Both the position numbers and the translations under genes were made by a program. From the NCBI RefSeq assembly GCF_003032475.1, contig NZ_CP028369.1, positions 1,860,001 to 1,924,000 of the forward strand: a DNA stretch of 64,000 bases. The letters are read 5' to 3'. The DNA is from Streptomyces sp. P3 (GTDB lineage: Bacteria; Actinomycetota; Actinomycetes; Streptomycetales; Streptomycetaceae). Under the pieces are notes generated by a model, which searched no databases, had not been told where the DNA came from, and was given only the letters and a program-made list of their open reading frames with translations. Position 1 is the first letter of the stretch. Each line of letters begins with the position of its first letter. Shown piece after piece: positions 39,683-47,428 of this stretch.

Positions 39683-39743
39683 GTTCGCTGTCTCCTCCTT
39701 GCGTCAGCGCTCTCCCGGTACTGACTCAGTCAGCGTACACAAA

Positions 39744-39764
39744 GTTGAGTCTATTCCACTCAAG
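39744..39764 (-). promoter_or_regulatory. HAIR box (HspR operator) of clpB
   Basis: GTTGAGT - 7 nt - ACTCAAG differs by one base from the HAIR consensus CTTGAGT-N7-ACTCAAG and lies 62-82 bp upstream of the clpB start. HspR binding here is well known in Streptomyces. Confidence 0.85.
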
Positions 39765-39832
39765 GCCTATCCGTGTCCTCCGGTGTTCCCCTGGTGTGCG
39801 GCGCGGAACCGGGAGGCAGTAGGTTCCGGAGC

Positions 39833-40246
39833 ATGGCCGCACCCCCCCAGGACCCCGCCGCACCCGACGCGCCGTACCTCGCCTTCTGGCGCGAACGACA
39901 CCTGTGCACGCTGACCACGTCGCGGCCGGACGGCACTCCGCACGTGGTGCCGGTGGGCGTCACCTACGACCCCGAGCACCGCCTCGCCCGGGTGATCGCC
40001 GACGGGGCGAGCAGGAAGGTGCGCAACGTCCTGGCGGCGGAGCCGGCCGGGGCGCGGGTCGCGGTGTGCCAGATGGAGGGCCGGCGCTGGGCCACGCTGG
40101 AGGGTCTGGCCTTCGTCCGCACGGACCGGGAGCGGGTCGCGGAGGCGGAGCGCCGGTACGCGCAGCGCTACGGACGCGAGCCCAGGCCGAACCCCTCGCG
40201 GGTGGTCATCGAGATCGAACTGACCCGGGCGATGGGGCGCGGCTGA
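39833..40246 (+). CDS. Pyridoxamine 5'-phosphate oxidase-fold (PPOX) protein, F420-dependent type
   Basis: The 137-residue split-barrel protein starts at ATG 39833 (MAAPPQDPAAPDAPYLAFW). It shows the PPOX sequence HLCTLTTSRPDGTPHVVPVGVTYD, ASRKVRNV and AGARVAVCQMEGRRWATLEG, followed by RYGREPRPNPSRVVIEIEL. This resembles the F420H2-dependent reductase branch (family TIGR03618-like). It probably reduces an unknown small molecule with F420 or FMN. It is divergent from clpB. Confidence 0.85.
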   Translation: MAAPPQDPAAPDAPYLAFWRERHLCTLTTSRPDGTPHVVPVGVTYDPEHRLARVIADGASRKVRNVLAAEPAGARVAVCQMEGRRWATLEGLAFVRTDRERVAEAERRYAQRYGREPRPNPSRVVIEIELTRAMGRG

Positions 40247-40440
40247 CCCGGACGGAGCGGACGACGCCCGGACGACGGACCGCCGCCGATCCGGACGACG
40301 GGACGCGGCCGACCCGGACGGCCGGGTGGCCGGGTGGCGGCCGGGCGGATGAGGCTGGAGTGACCGGGTGACCGAAACTCGTCCCGTCGATTTCCGGCCA
40401 AGGCTCAAGCGGGCCCATACCGGAAATATCCCCGGAAACT

Positions 40441-40481
40441 GCAGCGGCGTCACCGTGTTCAGGTCACGGTGACGCCGCTGC
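40441..40481. terminator. Bidirectional terminator with a 17-bp stem
   Basis: Perfect 17-bp arms (GCAGCGGCGTCACCGTG and its complement) enclose TTCAGGT, followed by a G-tract. It lies between the convergent PPOX and Rieske-like genes. The preceding stretch 40247-40350 is a low-complexity run of CGGACGACGG-like units without a gene. Confidence 0.82.
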
Positions 40482-40525
40482 GGGGGGGAAGCACCTGAGC
40501 GATCTGTTACGACGGGGGAATCGCG

Positions 40526-40861
40526 TCAGGCACTGCGGGGGGTGGCTGAGATGGTCTTCAGGGGCAGAGCCTCGGGCTCCACCAGCCTGTGGTCACGCTG
40601 GTCCAGGTTCACAAAGATCATTCCGTACCGGATGGCGCACCGCACGGGCTGCGGCGCACCCCGGGGCTTGCGCAGGCACCGGTAGGCCCGTACGTCCTCG
40701 TCCTCGTCGCGGGTCACCACCACCGGCTCGCCGAACACCGTCACCATCAACGAGTCACCACTGTGGGGGATGGCGGTGACCAGGTCGATGAAGTGCCAGC
40801 CGGAGCGGTAGGCGGTGGCCATCTCGCGGCGGAAGGAGCGGTCGTCGGGTGGTGTGGTCAT
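40526..40861 (-). CDS. Small Rieske-like protein without metal ligands
   Basis: ATG at 40861 overlaps the stop of the DSTW gene by four bases, so translation is coupled. The 111 residues follow a Rieske oxygenase pattern: GDSLMVTVFGEPVVVTRDEDEDVRAY, then RCLRKPRGAP where the first CxH ligand pair and HRGA would be, and YGMIFVNLD as in ring-hydroxylating oxygenases. Only C62 and C75 remain and no ligand histidines are in place, so a [2Fe-2S] cluster cannot be held in the usual way. It may be a partner-binding relic of a Rieske domain. No catalytic domain follows. Confidence 0.68.
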   Translation of the reverse strand: MTTPPDDRSFRREMATAYRSGWHFIDLVTAIPHSGDSLMVTVFGEPVVVTRDEDEDVRAYRCLRKPRGAPQPVRCAIRYGMIFVNLDQRDHRLVEPEALPLKTISATPRSA

Positions 40862-41232
40862 GACTCGGCGACCCACGTGCTGTCGCGAGGCGTGATCCAC
40901 GTACTGTCACCCAGCGCCGACGCCGTGACGACCCAGGTGCTGTCGGCAGGAGCGGACCACGTGCTGTCCGCCGGAGCGGTCCAGGTACTGTCCGCCGGAG
41001 CGGTCCAGGTGCTGTCGGCGGGCGCGACCCACGTGCTGTCCGCCGGAGCGCCCCAGGTGCTGTCACCGGCCGTCACGACGGTGCCGGCAGCCGGGCTCCA
41101 GGTACTGTCGCCCGCCGTGTCGCCCGTCGTCCCCGCAAGGCCGCTCAGAGCTCCGAAGGCCAAGGCTGCGGAGAAGGCGGCGGCGAGCGCCGAGCGAAGC
41201 ATTCTCTTATGCATAGTCGGCTTCGTCCTCAT
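40858..41232 (-). CDS. Secreted protein with nine DSTW repeats
   Basis: Start ATG at 41232 with GAGAGGTG upstream; 124 residues. A Sec-type signal peptide (basic MRTKPTMHKRMLR, hydrophobic to about residue 32, ALA/GLAG cleavage region) precedes a tail built from nine DSTW units (residues 42-120). The five central units repeat every 8 residues as DSTW-x-APA. At DNA level the period is 24 bp. There are no cysteines. The protein is translationally coupled to the Rieske-like gene and divergent from a LuxR regulator gene. I know no named family; a surface or peptide-precursor role is speculative. Confidence 0.8.
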   Translation of the reverse strand: MRTKPTMHKRMLRSALAAAFSAALAFGALSGLAGTTGDTAGDSTWSPAAGTVVTAGDSTWGAPADSTWVAPADSTWTAPADSTWTAPADSTWSAPADSTWVVTASALGDSTWITPRDSTWVAES

Positions 41233-41344
41233 TTGAAGGTCACCTCTCCCCCGTCGACTACGACGATGGCCCATTCGGGCACGTCATGGCCACACAATCG
41301 ATGCATCATGTTCCTGCACGTTCAGGACCCTGGGGGGTGGAGAT

Positions 41345-42328
41345 TTGACGAAAAATGAGGCAAAGCCGACACATCCTCATGCGACCACTGAGCTGTGCGA
41401 GGAAGGTCGCCGTCTCTATGGGAACGCTCTTCGGACGGGCCGGGTGGCCCGTGCGGACGTGGAGCCCGCTCCGTGTCTGATGGAGTTCGCCCTGCTCCAC
41501 GCGGACCCCGACGACGCGAACTGGCTGCGCCCGGTGCCCCCGTCGATCGCCCTGTCCCAGCTGCTCAACCCGATCGAGCGCGAGATCACCCAGCGCAGAC
41601 GGCTCTCGGTGGAACTCGCCGACGCTTTCGAGCCGTTCATGACCCTCAGCGCCCAGCCGACGCCGACCACGCATTCCATCACGGTGCTGGAGGGCGTCGA
41701 CCGGATCAACGCGGCGCTCGACCTGGCCACCTCCCAGTGCCAGACCGAGATGCTCACCGTCCAGCCGAGCCGGCGCCGCCTCGAGCACACCCTCGTGCAG
41801 GGGCTGGAACGCGACCGCCCGCTGATCGAACGCGGCTGCCGCATCCGGACGCTCTACCAGCACACGGCCCGCTACAGCCCCGAGACGCTGGCGTACGTCT
41901 CGCAGTTCACCGACGGCAAGGTGGAGTACCGCACCATCGACGAACTCGTGGAGCGGCTGATCATCTGCGACGAGACCGTGGCCTTCATCCCGACCCGGGA
42001 CGACGGCCAGGTCGCCCTGGAGCTCCGGCACCCCGGGCTCGTCCGCTACCTGATCAAGGTGTTCGAGTTCATGTGGGGCCGCGCGGTCCCGCTGGCCACC
42101 GGCGCCCCCTACGAGACCGCGCCCGACGGCATCACGGACATCCAGCACTCCATCGCCAAGCTCCTCGTGGAGGGGCACGTCGACGAGGCGATCGCCCGTC
42201 GGCTGGGCATGAACGTACGCACCTGCCGGGCACACATCGCCAAGCTCGCCACCGCTCTGGGCAGTGGCAGCCGCGCCCAACTCGGCTTCCTCATCGCCCA
42301 GTCGGGAATCCTCAAGCAGCAGCCCTGA
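41345..42328 (+). CDS. LuxR-C-terminal regulator with PLD/TrmB-like middle domain (paralogue 1)
   Basis: TTG start at 41345 with GGTGGAG just upstream; 327 residues. The N-terminal part is helical (LCEEGRRLYGNALRTGRV). The middle domain carries VDRINAALDLATSQCQTEMLTVQPS and GCRIRTLYQHTARYSPETLAY, as in TrmB/PLD-like sensor domains. The C-terminus is a LuxR helix-turn-helix (AKLLVEGHVDEAIARRLGMNVRTCRAHIAKLATALG). No receiver domain is present, so it is an orphan regulator. It lies divergent to the DSTW operon across 112 bp and is followed by a paralogue. Confidence 0.9.
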   Translation: MTKNEAKPTHPHATTELCEEGRRLYGNALRTGRVARADVEPAPCLMEFALLHADPDDANWLRPVPPSIALSQLLNPIEREITQRRRLSVELADAFEPFMTLSAQPTPTTHSITVLEGVDRINAALDLATSQCQTEMLTVQPSRRRLEHTLVQGLERDRPLIERGCRIRTLYQHTARYSPETLAYVSQFTDGKVEYRTIDELVERLIICDETVAFIPTRDDGQVALELRHPGLVRYLIKVFEFMWGRAVPLATGAPYETAPDGITDIQHSIAKLLVEGHVDEAIARRLGMNVRTCRAHIAKLATALGSGSRAQLGFLIAQSGILKQQP

Positions 42329-42399
42329 CGTCCGTCCGCAGAACAAAGGTCATGCATGACGACACCGGAGCACCGGTACGGCCCACAGGGAGCACCGCA

Positions 42400-43452
42400 G
42401 TGAGCGCGCCGCCGCACCACGACCACGGCGTGGAGGACCTGTGCGCCGCCGGCACGCGGCTCTACGAGCAGGCCCTGCGCTGCGGACGCGTCAAGGCCGA
42501 GGAGGCCGAGACCGCGGCCCCGTGCCTGCTCTCCCACGGCCTGCTCCACCCCGCCGTGGACGACCTGGCCCAACTCGAGCCCGTGGCCCCGGCGGTCGCC
42601 CTGCACCGGCTGCTGCGCGCCTCGGGGGCCCGGATCGCCGAGGAACGACGCCGTGAGGAACGGCTGTCGACGCTCTTCGCCCCTCTGATGCGCAAGGAGG
42701 GACAGAACGCCGCGTCCTCCGAACCCGCCTCGCTGCGCATCCTCAGCGGCACCGAGCGGATCAACGAGGCCATCACCGAGGCGATGGCCGAGGCGACGAG
42801 CGAAGTGCTCTGCATCCAGCCGCACGTCCACTACAGCGGCCCGCGCGGCGAGCGGGCCCAGCCCGTCGCGATGGACCGCGACCAGGCCCTGCTCGACCGG
42901 GGCTGCCGCATCCGCACCCTCTACCAGCACACCCAGCGCCACCAGCCGCTGGTGCTGGCCCGCTACGAGCAGCTCCGGGGGGACGCGGAGGCCCGCACCC
43001 TCGACGAGGTCACCGACCGGCTCATCGTCATCGACGGCGCGGTCGCCTTCATCCCCGCCGGCGAGGACGGCCGGCTGGCCCTGGAAGTCCGCCACCCCGC
43101 CCTCCTCACCTACTTCACCACCACCTTCGACCGGCTCTGGCGGCTGGCCCTCCCGATGTACCCGCAGGCGGTCCACCGGCTGTCCCGGGGCGGCGTGACA
43201 CCCCGGCAGCAGGCCATCGCGGCCCTTCTGGTCGAGGGCCTCACCGACGCCGTCATCGCCGACCGCCTCGGCATGAACATCCGCACCGCGCGCGTCCACA
43301 TCGCCAAGCTCGCCGCCACCCTCGGCAGCGAGAGCCGCGCCCAACTCGGCTACCTCATCGGGCAGTCGGGGATCCTCGACCGGGACCAGCGCCGGAGCCG
43401 GGCACAGCCGCCCGAGCCGGCGGCGGAACCGGAGCCACGCCCTAGCCCGTGA
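42400..43452 (+). CDS. LuxR-C-terminal regulator with PLD/TrmB-like middle domain (paralogue 2)
   Basis: The GTG at 42400 has GGGAG 7 nt upstream and gives an N-terminus that aligns with paralogue 1; an ATG at 42352 is less likely. The 350-residue protein repeats the layout: LCAAGTRLYEQALRCGRV, TERINEAITEAMAEATSEVLCIQPHVH, GCRIRTLYQHTQRHQP, and the HTH ALLVEGLTDAVIADRLGMNIRTARVHIAKLAATLG. It has a Pro/Glu tail. It lies 71 bp after paralogue 1 and is probably co-transcribed with it. Confidence 0.9.
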   Translation: MSAPPHHDHGVEDLCAAGTRLYEQALRCGRVKAEEAETAAPCLLSHGLLHPAVDDLAQLEPVAPAVALHRLLRASGARIAEERRREERLSTLFAPLMRKEGQNAASSEPASLRILSGTERINEAITEAMAEATSEVLCIQPHVHYSGPRGERAQPVAMDRDQALLDRGCRIRTLYQHTQRHQPLVLARYEQLRGDAEARTLDEVTDRLIVIDGAVAFIPAGEDGRLALEVRHPALLTYFTTTFDRLWRLALPMYPQAVHRLSRGGVTPRQQAIAALLVEGLTDAVIADRLGMNIRTARVHIAKLAATLGSESRAQLGYLIGQSGILDRDQRRSRAQPPEPAAEPEPRPSP

Positions 43453-43643
43453 GGCTGCCCGCGAGGGGACCGCAGTCCCGCCGGGAGGCGGCCGTCACGC
43501 AGGCCCCCCGAGAGGGCCACAGGCCCGGCGGCGCCACGGCCGACGCGCAGGCCCGCGAGAGGGCCGTCGGCCCGCCGGAGCAGCGGCCGACGAGGGAGTC
43601 CGCGACGGGCCGGTGGTACCAGGAGGCTTCGCCGGGCCAGAGG

Positions 43644-43745
43644 CCCGGTGGATCCGGTGACGGCAGGGGGCCAGGACCGGCCGGTGGGCCCCGTGCCGGA
43701 CGGCTCCGCGCCCCGGTGGAGCCGGTGGCGGCAGGGGGCTAGGAC
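43644..43745. repeat. 34-bp imperfect direct repeat at the 3' end of paralogue 3
   Basis: The segments 43644-43677 and 43712-43745 match at 31 of 34 positions. The second copy spans the stop codon of the leftward LuxR paralogue 3. The 286-bp gap 43453-43738 between the convergent regulators is otherwise G-rich and gene-free. Confidence 0.6.
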
Positions 43746-44920
43746 GGGGCCGGGGCCGCGGAAGGGCCGGATTCCGGCGCGGGGACGCCGAGGGAGGCGT
43801 CCCTCCCCGCCGGACCGCCCGGCGCAGCCGTCCCCGGTGGAGCGGCCGGTGGAGCCGTGTCCACCGTCCCGTGCGGCGCGCTCGCACTCCGCGGCGCCGT
43901 GTCCGCCCCGCTCGCCCGCGGCGCCTCCTCGCCCTCTCCCGAGGGACGGTCGAGGCCCACCTGGGCGATACGCACGCCCAGTTGGGTCCGGCTCGCCGCG
44001 CCCAGCGTCTCCGAGAGACGGGCGATGTGGGCCCGGCAGGTGCGGACGCTGATGCCCAGCCGCTCGGCGATCACCGCGTCCTGGTGGCCCTCCGCCAACA
44101 GCGCGGCGATGGACTGCTCGCGGTGCGAGATGCCCTCGATGCGGGTGTCGGGGAGCGGAGCGGTCAGCGGGACGGCCAGCCGCCAGAGCCGCTCGAAGAC
44201 CGTCACCAGGTAGGAGATCAGCGCCGGGTGGCGCAGCTCCAGGGCCATGGTGCGGTCGGTGTTGGCGGGGACGAAGGCGACCGTCCGGTCGAAGAGGATC
44301 AGCCGGTCGATGACCTCGTCCAGGGTGCGTGCCTCGACCGTGTCGCCCATCAGCTCCAGGTAGTTGAGCAGGCCCTGGCCGTGCCGGGCGACGTGGTTGT
44401 AGAGGTCCCGCATGCGCACGCCGCGGCCACGCAGCTCCAGCGCGCGGTGCAGGCCCTCCGACAGCTCGTGCTCACGCCGGATGCCGCCGGGCTGCACGGT
44501 GAGCACCTCGGTCGTGCACGCCTCGGTCGCCGCGTCGAGGGCGGCCTGGATGCGCGAGGCGCCGTCCAGCACGCGGATCGCCGCGCCCTCGCCGGCGTTC
44601 GCGCCGCGCGCGGGACCGCCCAGTCCGGCGTACCACTCGAAGGCGGCGACCGCCGAGCCCATCCGCCGTTGACTGGCGCTCACCTCGTCGTAGACTCCGC
44701 GCAGCAGACGGGTCATGACCTCCTGCGGGGAGGTCGGCACCAGCCAGTCCATGTCGTCGGGGTCGGGATGCAGGAGGGCCAGCTCCAGGAGGCAGGGAAC
44801 CGCCTCGGAGTCGGTGCGCGCCACCCGGCCGCGCCGTACGGCCCGGGAATACACGCGATCCCCGGCCTCGCACAGTCGGTCGGCACCGTGTGGATGTTCC
44901 TGCGCCCCGTGCCTGGCCAT
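43739..44920 (-). CDS. LuxR-C-terminal regulator with PLD/TrmB-like middle domain (paralogue 3)
   Basis: ATG at 44920 (MARHGAQEHPHGADRLCEAGDRVY); 393 residues. Same architecture as the two genes to its left: helical N-terminus, GASRIQAALDAATEACTTEVLTVQPGG, GVRMRDLYNHVARHGQG, and the HTH ALLAEGHQDAVIAERLGISVRTCRAHIARLSETLG. It has an extra Pro/Ala-rich C-terminal tail of about 75 residues. The orientation is convergent to paralogue 2. Three paralogues in 3.6 kb indicate local duplication, and all may act on the DSTW locus or on one another. Confidence 0.9.
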   Translation of the reverse strand: MARHGAQEHPHGADRLCEAGDRVYSRAVRRGRVARTDSEAVPCLLELALLHPDPDDMDWLVPTSPQEVMTRLLRGVYDEVSASQRRMGSAVAAFEWYAGLGGPARGANAGEGAAIRVLDGASRIQAALDAATEACTTEVLTVQPGGIRREHELSEGLHRALELRGRGVRMRDLYNHVARHGQGLLNYLELMGDTVEARTLDEVIDRLILFDRTVAFVPANTDRTMALELRHPALISYLVTVFERLWRLAVPLTAPLPDTRIEGISHREQSIAALLAEGHQDAVIAERLGISVRTCRAHIARLSETLGAASRTQLGVRIAQVGLDRPSGEGEEAPRASGADTAPRSASAPHGTVDTAPPAAPPGTAAPGGPAGRDASLGVPAPESGPSAAPAPS

Positions 44921-45233
44921 CGCGCATCCCACCCCCGCCGTACGCCGCTTCCGGAGCGCAACTATGCGCGGCCCGGACCGGGTCCGCAACACGGCTCCTC
45001 CGGCCCGAGGCTGGAAAAACCACCCGTCTGTGCGATTTTCTCCCGGCCTCCTCCCCTCACGTTGCAACAAGCTGACGGTGGTGCAGGACGGCCGTGACGG
45101 TGCATCGTTGATTCCGCTTCCCCCCGGGTGTTCCGCACACGGGGAGACGCAACCGACCCGGCCGGGCCGCGGGGGAGTCCGGCCGGGCAGCCCGAGGGGG
45201 GCATGACGGGGGCACGACGGGGGAACCACGGAC
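44921..45233. other. Gene-free stretch upstream of LuxR paralogue 3
   Basis: About 310 bp between paralogue 3 and the terminator of the sugar-binding lipoprotein gene. It should contain the promoter of paralogue 3. No reading frame with a family match or a good ribosome site was found. Confidence 0.4.
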
Positions 45234-45264
45234 ACCGGCCCGGCGCGGTAGGCGCCGGGCCGGT
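45234..45264 (-). terminator. Terminator after the sugar-binding lipoprotein gene
   Basis: Perfect 13-bp arms (ACCGGCCCGGCGC / GCGCCGGGCCGGT) with a 5-nt loop lie 73 bp past the leftward stop codon. Confidence 0.8.
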
Positions 45265-45336
45265 GGTCTTCTCTCCGGGGTCAGTCTTCCTGAGGTCCCG
45301 CCTCGGCCGACGGGGGAACGGGCGTCGGCCGATGCC

Positions 45337-46446
45337 TCAGATCAGGTTGAGGGCCTCGCAGGCGGACTTGTACTTGGCGGTGCAGATGTCGGAGGCCTTG
45401 TAGATGCCGTCGGCGATGACCGTCTGCTGGATGTTCTTCTTGGTCAGCGCGACCACCGTGACCAGCTTGGCCGGAATCGCCTTGTCGGTCGGGCTGTCGA
45501 CGGTGTCGCGGGTGAGGGCCTCGAACTGGAGGTCACGTCCCTGGACCTTGGCGACGGCGGCCTCCGCGGCGGCCTCGGCCATGGCCGGGTAGGGCTTGTA
45601 GACGCTCATGAACTGCTCACCGCTGATGATCCGCTGCACGGCGGGCAGTTCGGCGTCCTGACCGGTGATCGGGGGCAGGTCGGTGTCCTTGACGCCCGCC
45701 GCCTCCAGGGCCTTGATGATGCCGCCGGCCATGGCGTCGTTGGCGGAGTAGACGCCGGCGATGTCGGACTTGCCGATCGCGGCGATCGCCTTGGTCATGC
45801 TGGCCTGGGCGACCTCGGGGCTCCACTTGTCGGTGTCGTACGACTTCGCGATCGTGACCCGTCCGCTGATCTCGCTGAGCGCGCCCGCCTTGAACTGACC
45901 GGCGTTCGGGTCCGCGGGCGAGCCGTTCACCATGACGATCTTGTCGGAGACGTTGGCGTTCGGAATGGCCTCGACGAGGCTGCGCCCCTGCACCTCGCCC
46001 ACGAGCTCGTTGTCGAAGGAGACGTACGCGTCGATCGGGCCCTCGGCGAGGCGGTCGTAGGCGATGACCGGGATCTTCGCCTCCTTGGCCTTCTTCACCA
46101 TGGGCGCGATCGCCTTCGCGTCGACGGCGTCCAGCAGGATGATGTCGACCTTGTCGTCGATCATCTTCTGCATCTGCCGGTCCTGGGTCTTCTCGTCCGA
46201 GGCGGCGTTGGCGTAGTCGGTCCTGCCCTGGTTCGCCGTGAGCGCCGCGACCTTCTTCTTGATGATCGGGTAGTCGAACTCGGCGTACCGGGTGTTCGTC
46301 TCCTCCGGCATCAGCACGCCCACCGTGATCGCGTTGCTCCGGGTCGGTGTCGCGTCGCCGGTCTCCTCCGAGGCCCCCAGCATCCCGCACCCGGCGAGTG
46401 AGAGGGACATCGCGGAGGCGATGACGGCTATGGCGATACGACGCAT
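45337..46446 (-). CDS. CUT2-type sugar ABC transporter substrate-binding lipoprotein (xylose/ribose class), orphan
   Basis: The 369-residue protein has a lipoprotein signal ending LAGC (C20). The periplasmic-binding-protein-1 fold is seen in ITVGVLMPEETNTRYAEFDYPIIKK, DIILLDAVDAKAIAPMVKKAKE, IPVIAYDRL and NDAMAGGIIKALEAAGV, closest in style to XylF. It would capture a pentose or similar sugar at the membrane surface. No permease or ATPase gene is adjacent, and the gene has its own terminator, so it must use a transporter encoded elsewhere or act as a sensor. Confidence 0.9.
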   Translation of the reverse strand: MRRIAIAVIASAMSLSLAGCGMLGASEETGDATPTRSNAITVGVLMPEETNTRYAEFDYPIIKKKVAALTANQGRTDYANAASDEKTQDRQMQKMIDDKVDIILLDAVDAKAIAPMVKKAKEAKIPVIAYDRLAEGPIDAYVSFDNELVGEVQGRSLVEAIPNANVSDKIVMVNGSPADPNAGQFKAGALSEISGRVTIAKSYDTDKWSPEVAQASMTKAIAAIGKSDIAGVYSANDAMAGGIIKALEAAGVKDTDLPPITGQDAELPAVQRIISGEQFMSVYKPYPAMAEAAAEAAVAKVQGRDLQFEALTRDTVDSPTDKAIPAKLVTVVALTKKNIQQTVIADGIYKASDICTAKYKSACEALNLI

Positions 46447-46858
46447 TTCGGGTGCTCACTTCAGGTGCGTTCGGGGCGTTGCGGACCGGGGTGCGGCATT
46501 GGTGACCCGGATATCTGAGAAGCCAACGCGGCGGCGACCGCCGTCGTCAAGCAGAACCACTTAACGAAGGAGCAACGTCACACTCCGCTCAGCGTGTGAA
46601 GACACATGGAGACGAAGCGGAGGCCCTGAAAAGGTCTGACCGGACAAATCAGGCGAAGGGCGGGCCAAGGAACCACCGGGCCGACGCGGACCTGCAACGG
46701 GGCCGGGAGCGGGCAGCGCGCGGCGGCAACGGGCCGACGTCCGTCGAGAGCGGGCCGTCGGGGACTTCCCCGGGGACCTCTCCGGGAGGTGCTCGCCGGG
46801 AACCTCGGCGGCGACGGCCGGCACGGGGGCACCGCGCGTCCGGCCGCCGCACGGGGCC

Positions 46859-46887
46859 GGGGCCCGGAGGAAGAACCTCCGGGCCCC
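46859..46887 (-). terminator. Terminator of the dnaK operon
   Basis: A perfect 12-bp stem (GGGGCCCGGAGG / CCTCCGGGCCCC) with loop AAGAA lies 81 bp past the hspR stop. The remaining part of 46447-46967 is gene-free and holds the promoter region of the sugar-binding lipoprotein gene. Confidence 0.82.
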
Positions 46888-46967
46888 GATCCGTGCCTCG
46901 TGCACCGCGCCCTGGCGCCCGCGCCGCCCCGTGCCCCGTTGCTCGTGCCCGGGCGGCGCGGTGTGTC

Positions 46968-47423
46968 TCAGTCGGGTGCCGGATGCTGCCGCTTCGGCCG
47001 CCAGACCACCAGCGCGCTCGTCTGCTGCACCTCCTGGTACGGCACCAGGTCCCGCCGGTAGGAGGCGTGCACCGCCGCCTCCCGCTGCTGCATGGCCGCT
47101 GCCGCGCCGTCCAGCGCGGCCTCCAGCTCCGCGGCCCTGGCCTGGAGCGCGGCCACCTGGTTCTCCAGCTCGATGATCCGCTTGATGCCGGCCAGGTTGA
47201 TGCCCTCGTCCTGCGACAACTGCTGGACGGTGCGCAGCAGTTCGATGTCGCGGGCCGAGTAGCGGCGGCCCCGGCCGGCGGTGCGGTCGGGGGAGACCAG
47301 GCCCAGACGGTCGTACTGACGCAGCGTCTGCGGGTGCAGGCCGGAGAGCTGGGCCGCCACCGAGATGACGTAGACCGGGGTCTCCTGAGTCAGTTCATAC
47401 GGGTTACGACGACGGCCGTCCAT
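46968..47423 (-). CDS. hspR: Heat-shock repressor HspR (MerR-like)
   Basis: The ATG at 47423 (MDGRRRNPYELT) gives 151 residues, the length I recall for the S. coelicolor protein; a TTG at 47432 overlapping dnaJ is an alternative. A MerR-type winged helix (VYVISVAAQLSGLHPQTLRQYDRLGLV) is followed by a coiled coil (IKRIIELENQVAALQARAAELEAAL). HspR binds HAIR boxes with DnaK as co-repressor and represses the dnaK operon and clpB. It is the last gene of the operon it controls. Confidence 0.96.
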   Translation of the reverse strand: MDGRRRNPYELTQETPVYVISVAAQLSGLHPQTLRQYDRLGLVSPDRTAGRGRRYSARDIELLRTVQQLSQDEGINLAGIKRIIELENQVAALQARAAELEAALDGAAAAMQQREAAVHASYRRDLVPYQEVQQTSALVVWRPKRQHPAPD

Positions 47424-47428
47424 CACTC

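Noticed and set aside
40873..41109. Non-coding 24-bp repeat array or CRISPR
   Set aside because: The repeats are in frame within a protein with signal peptide and ribosome site, and encode conserved DSTW units.
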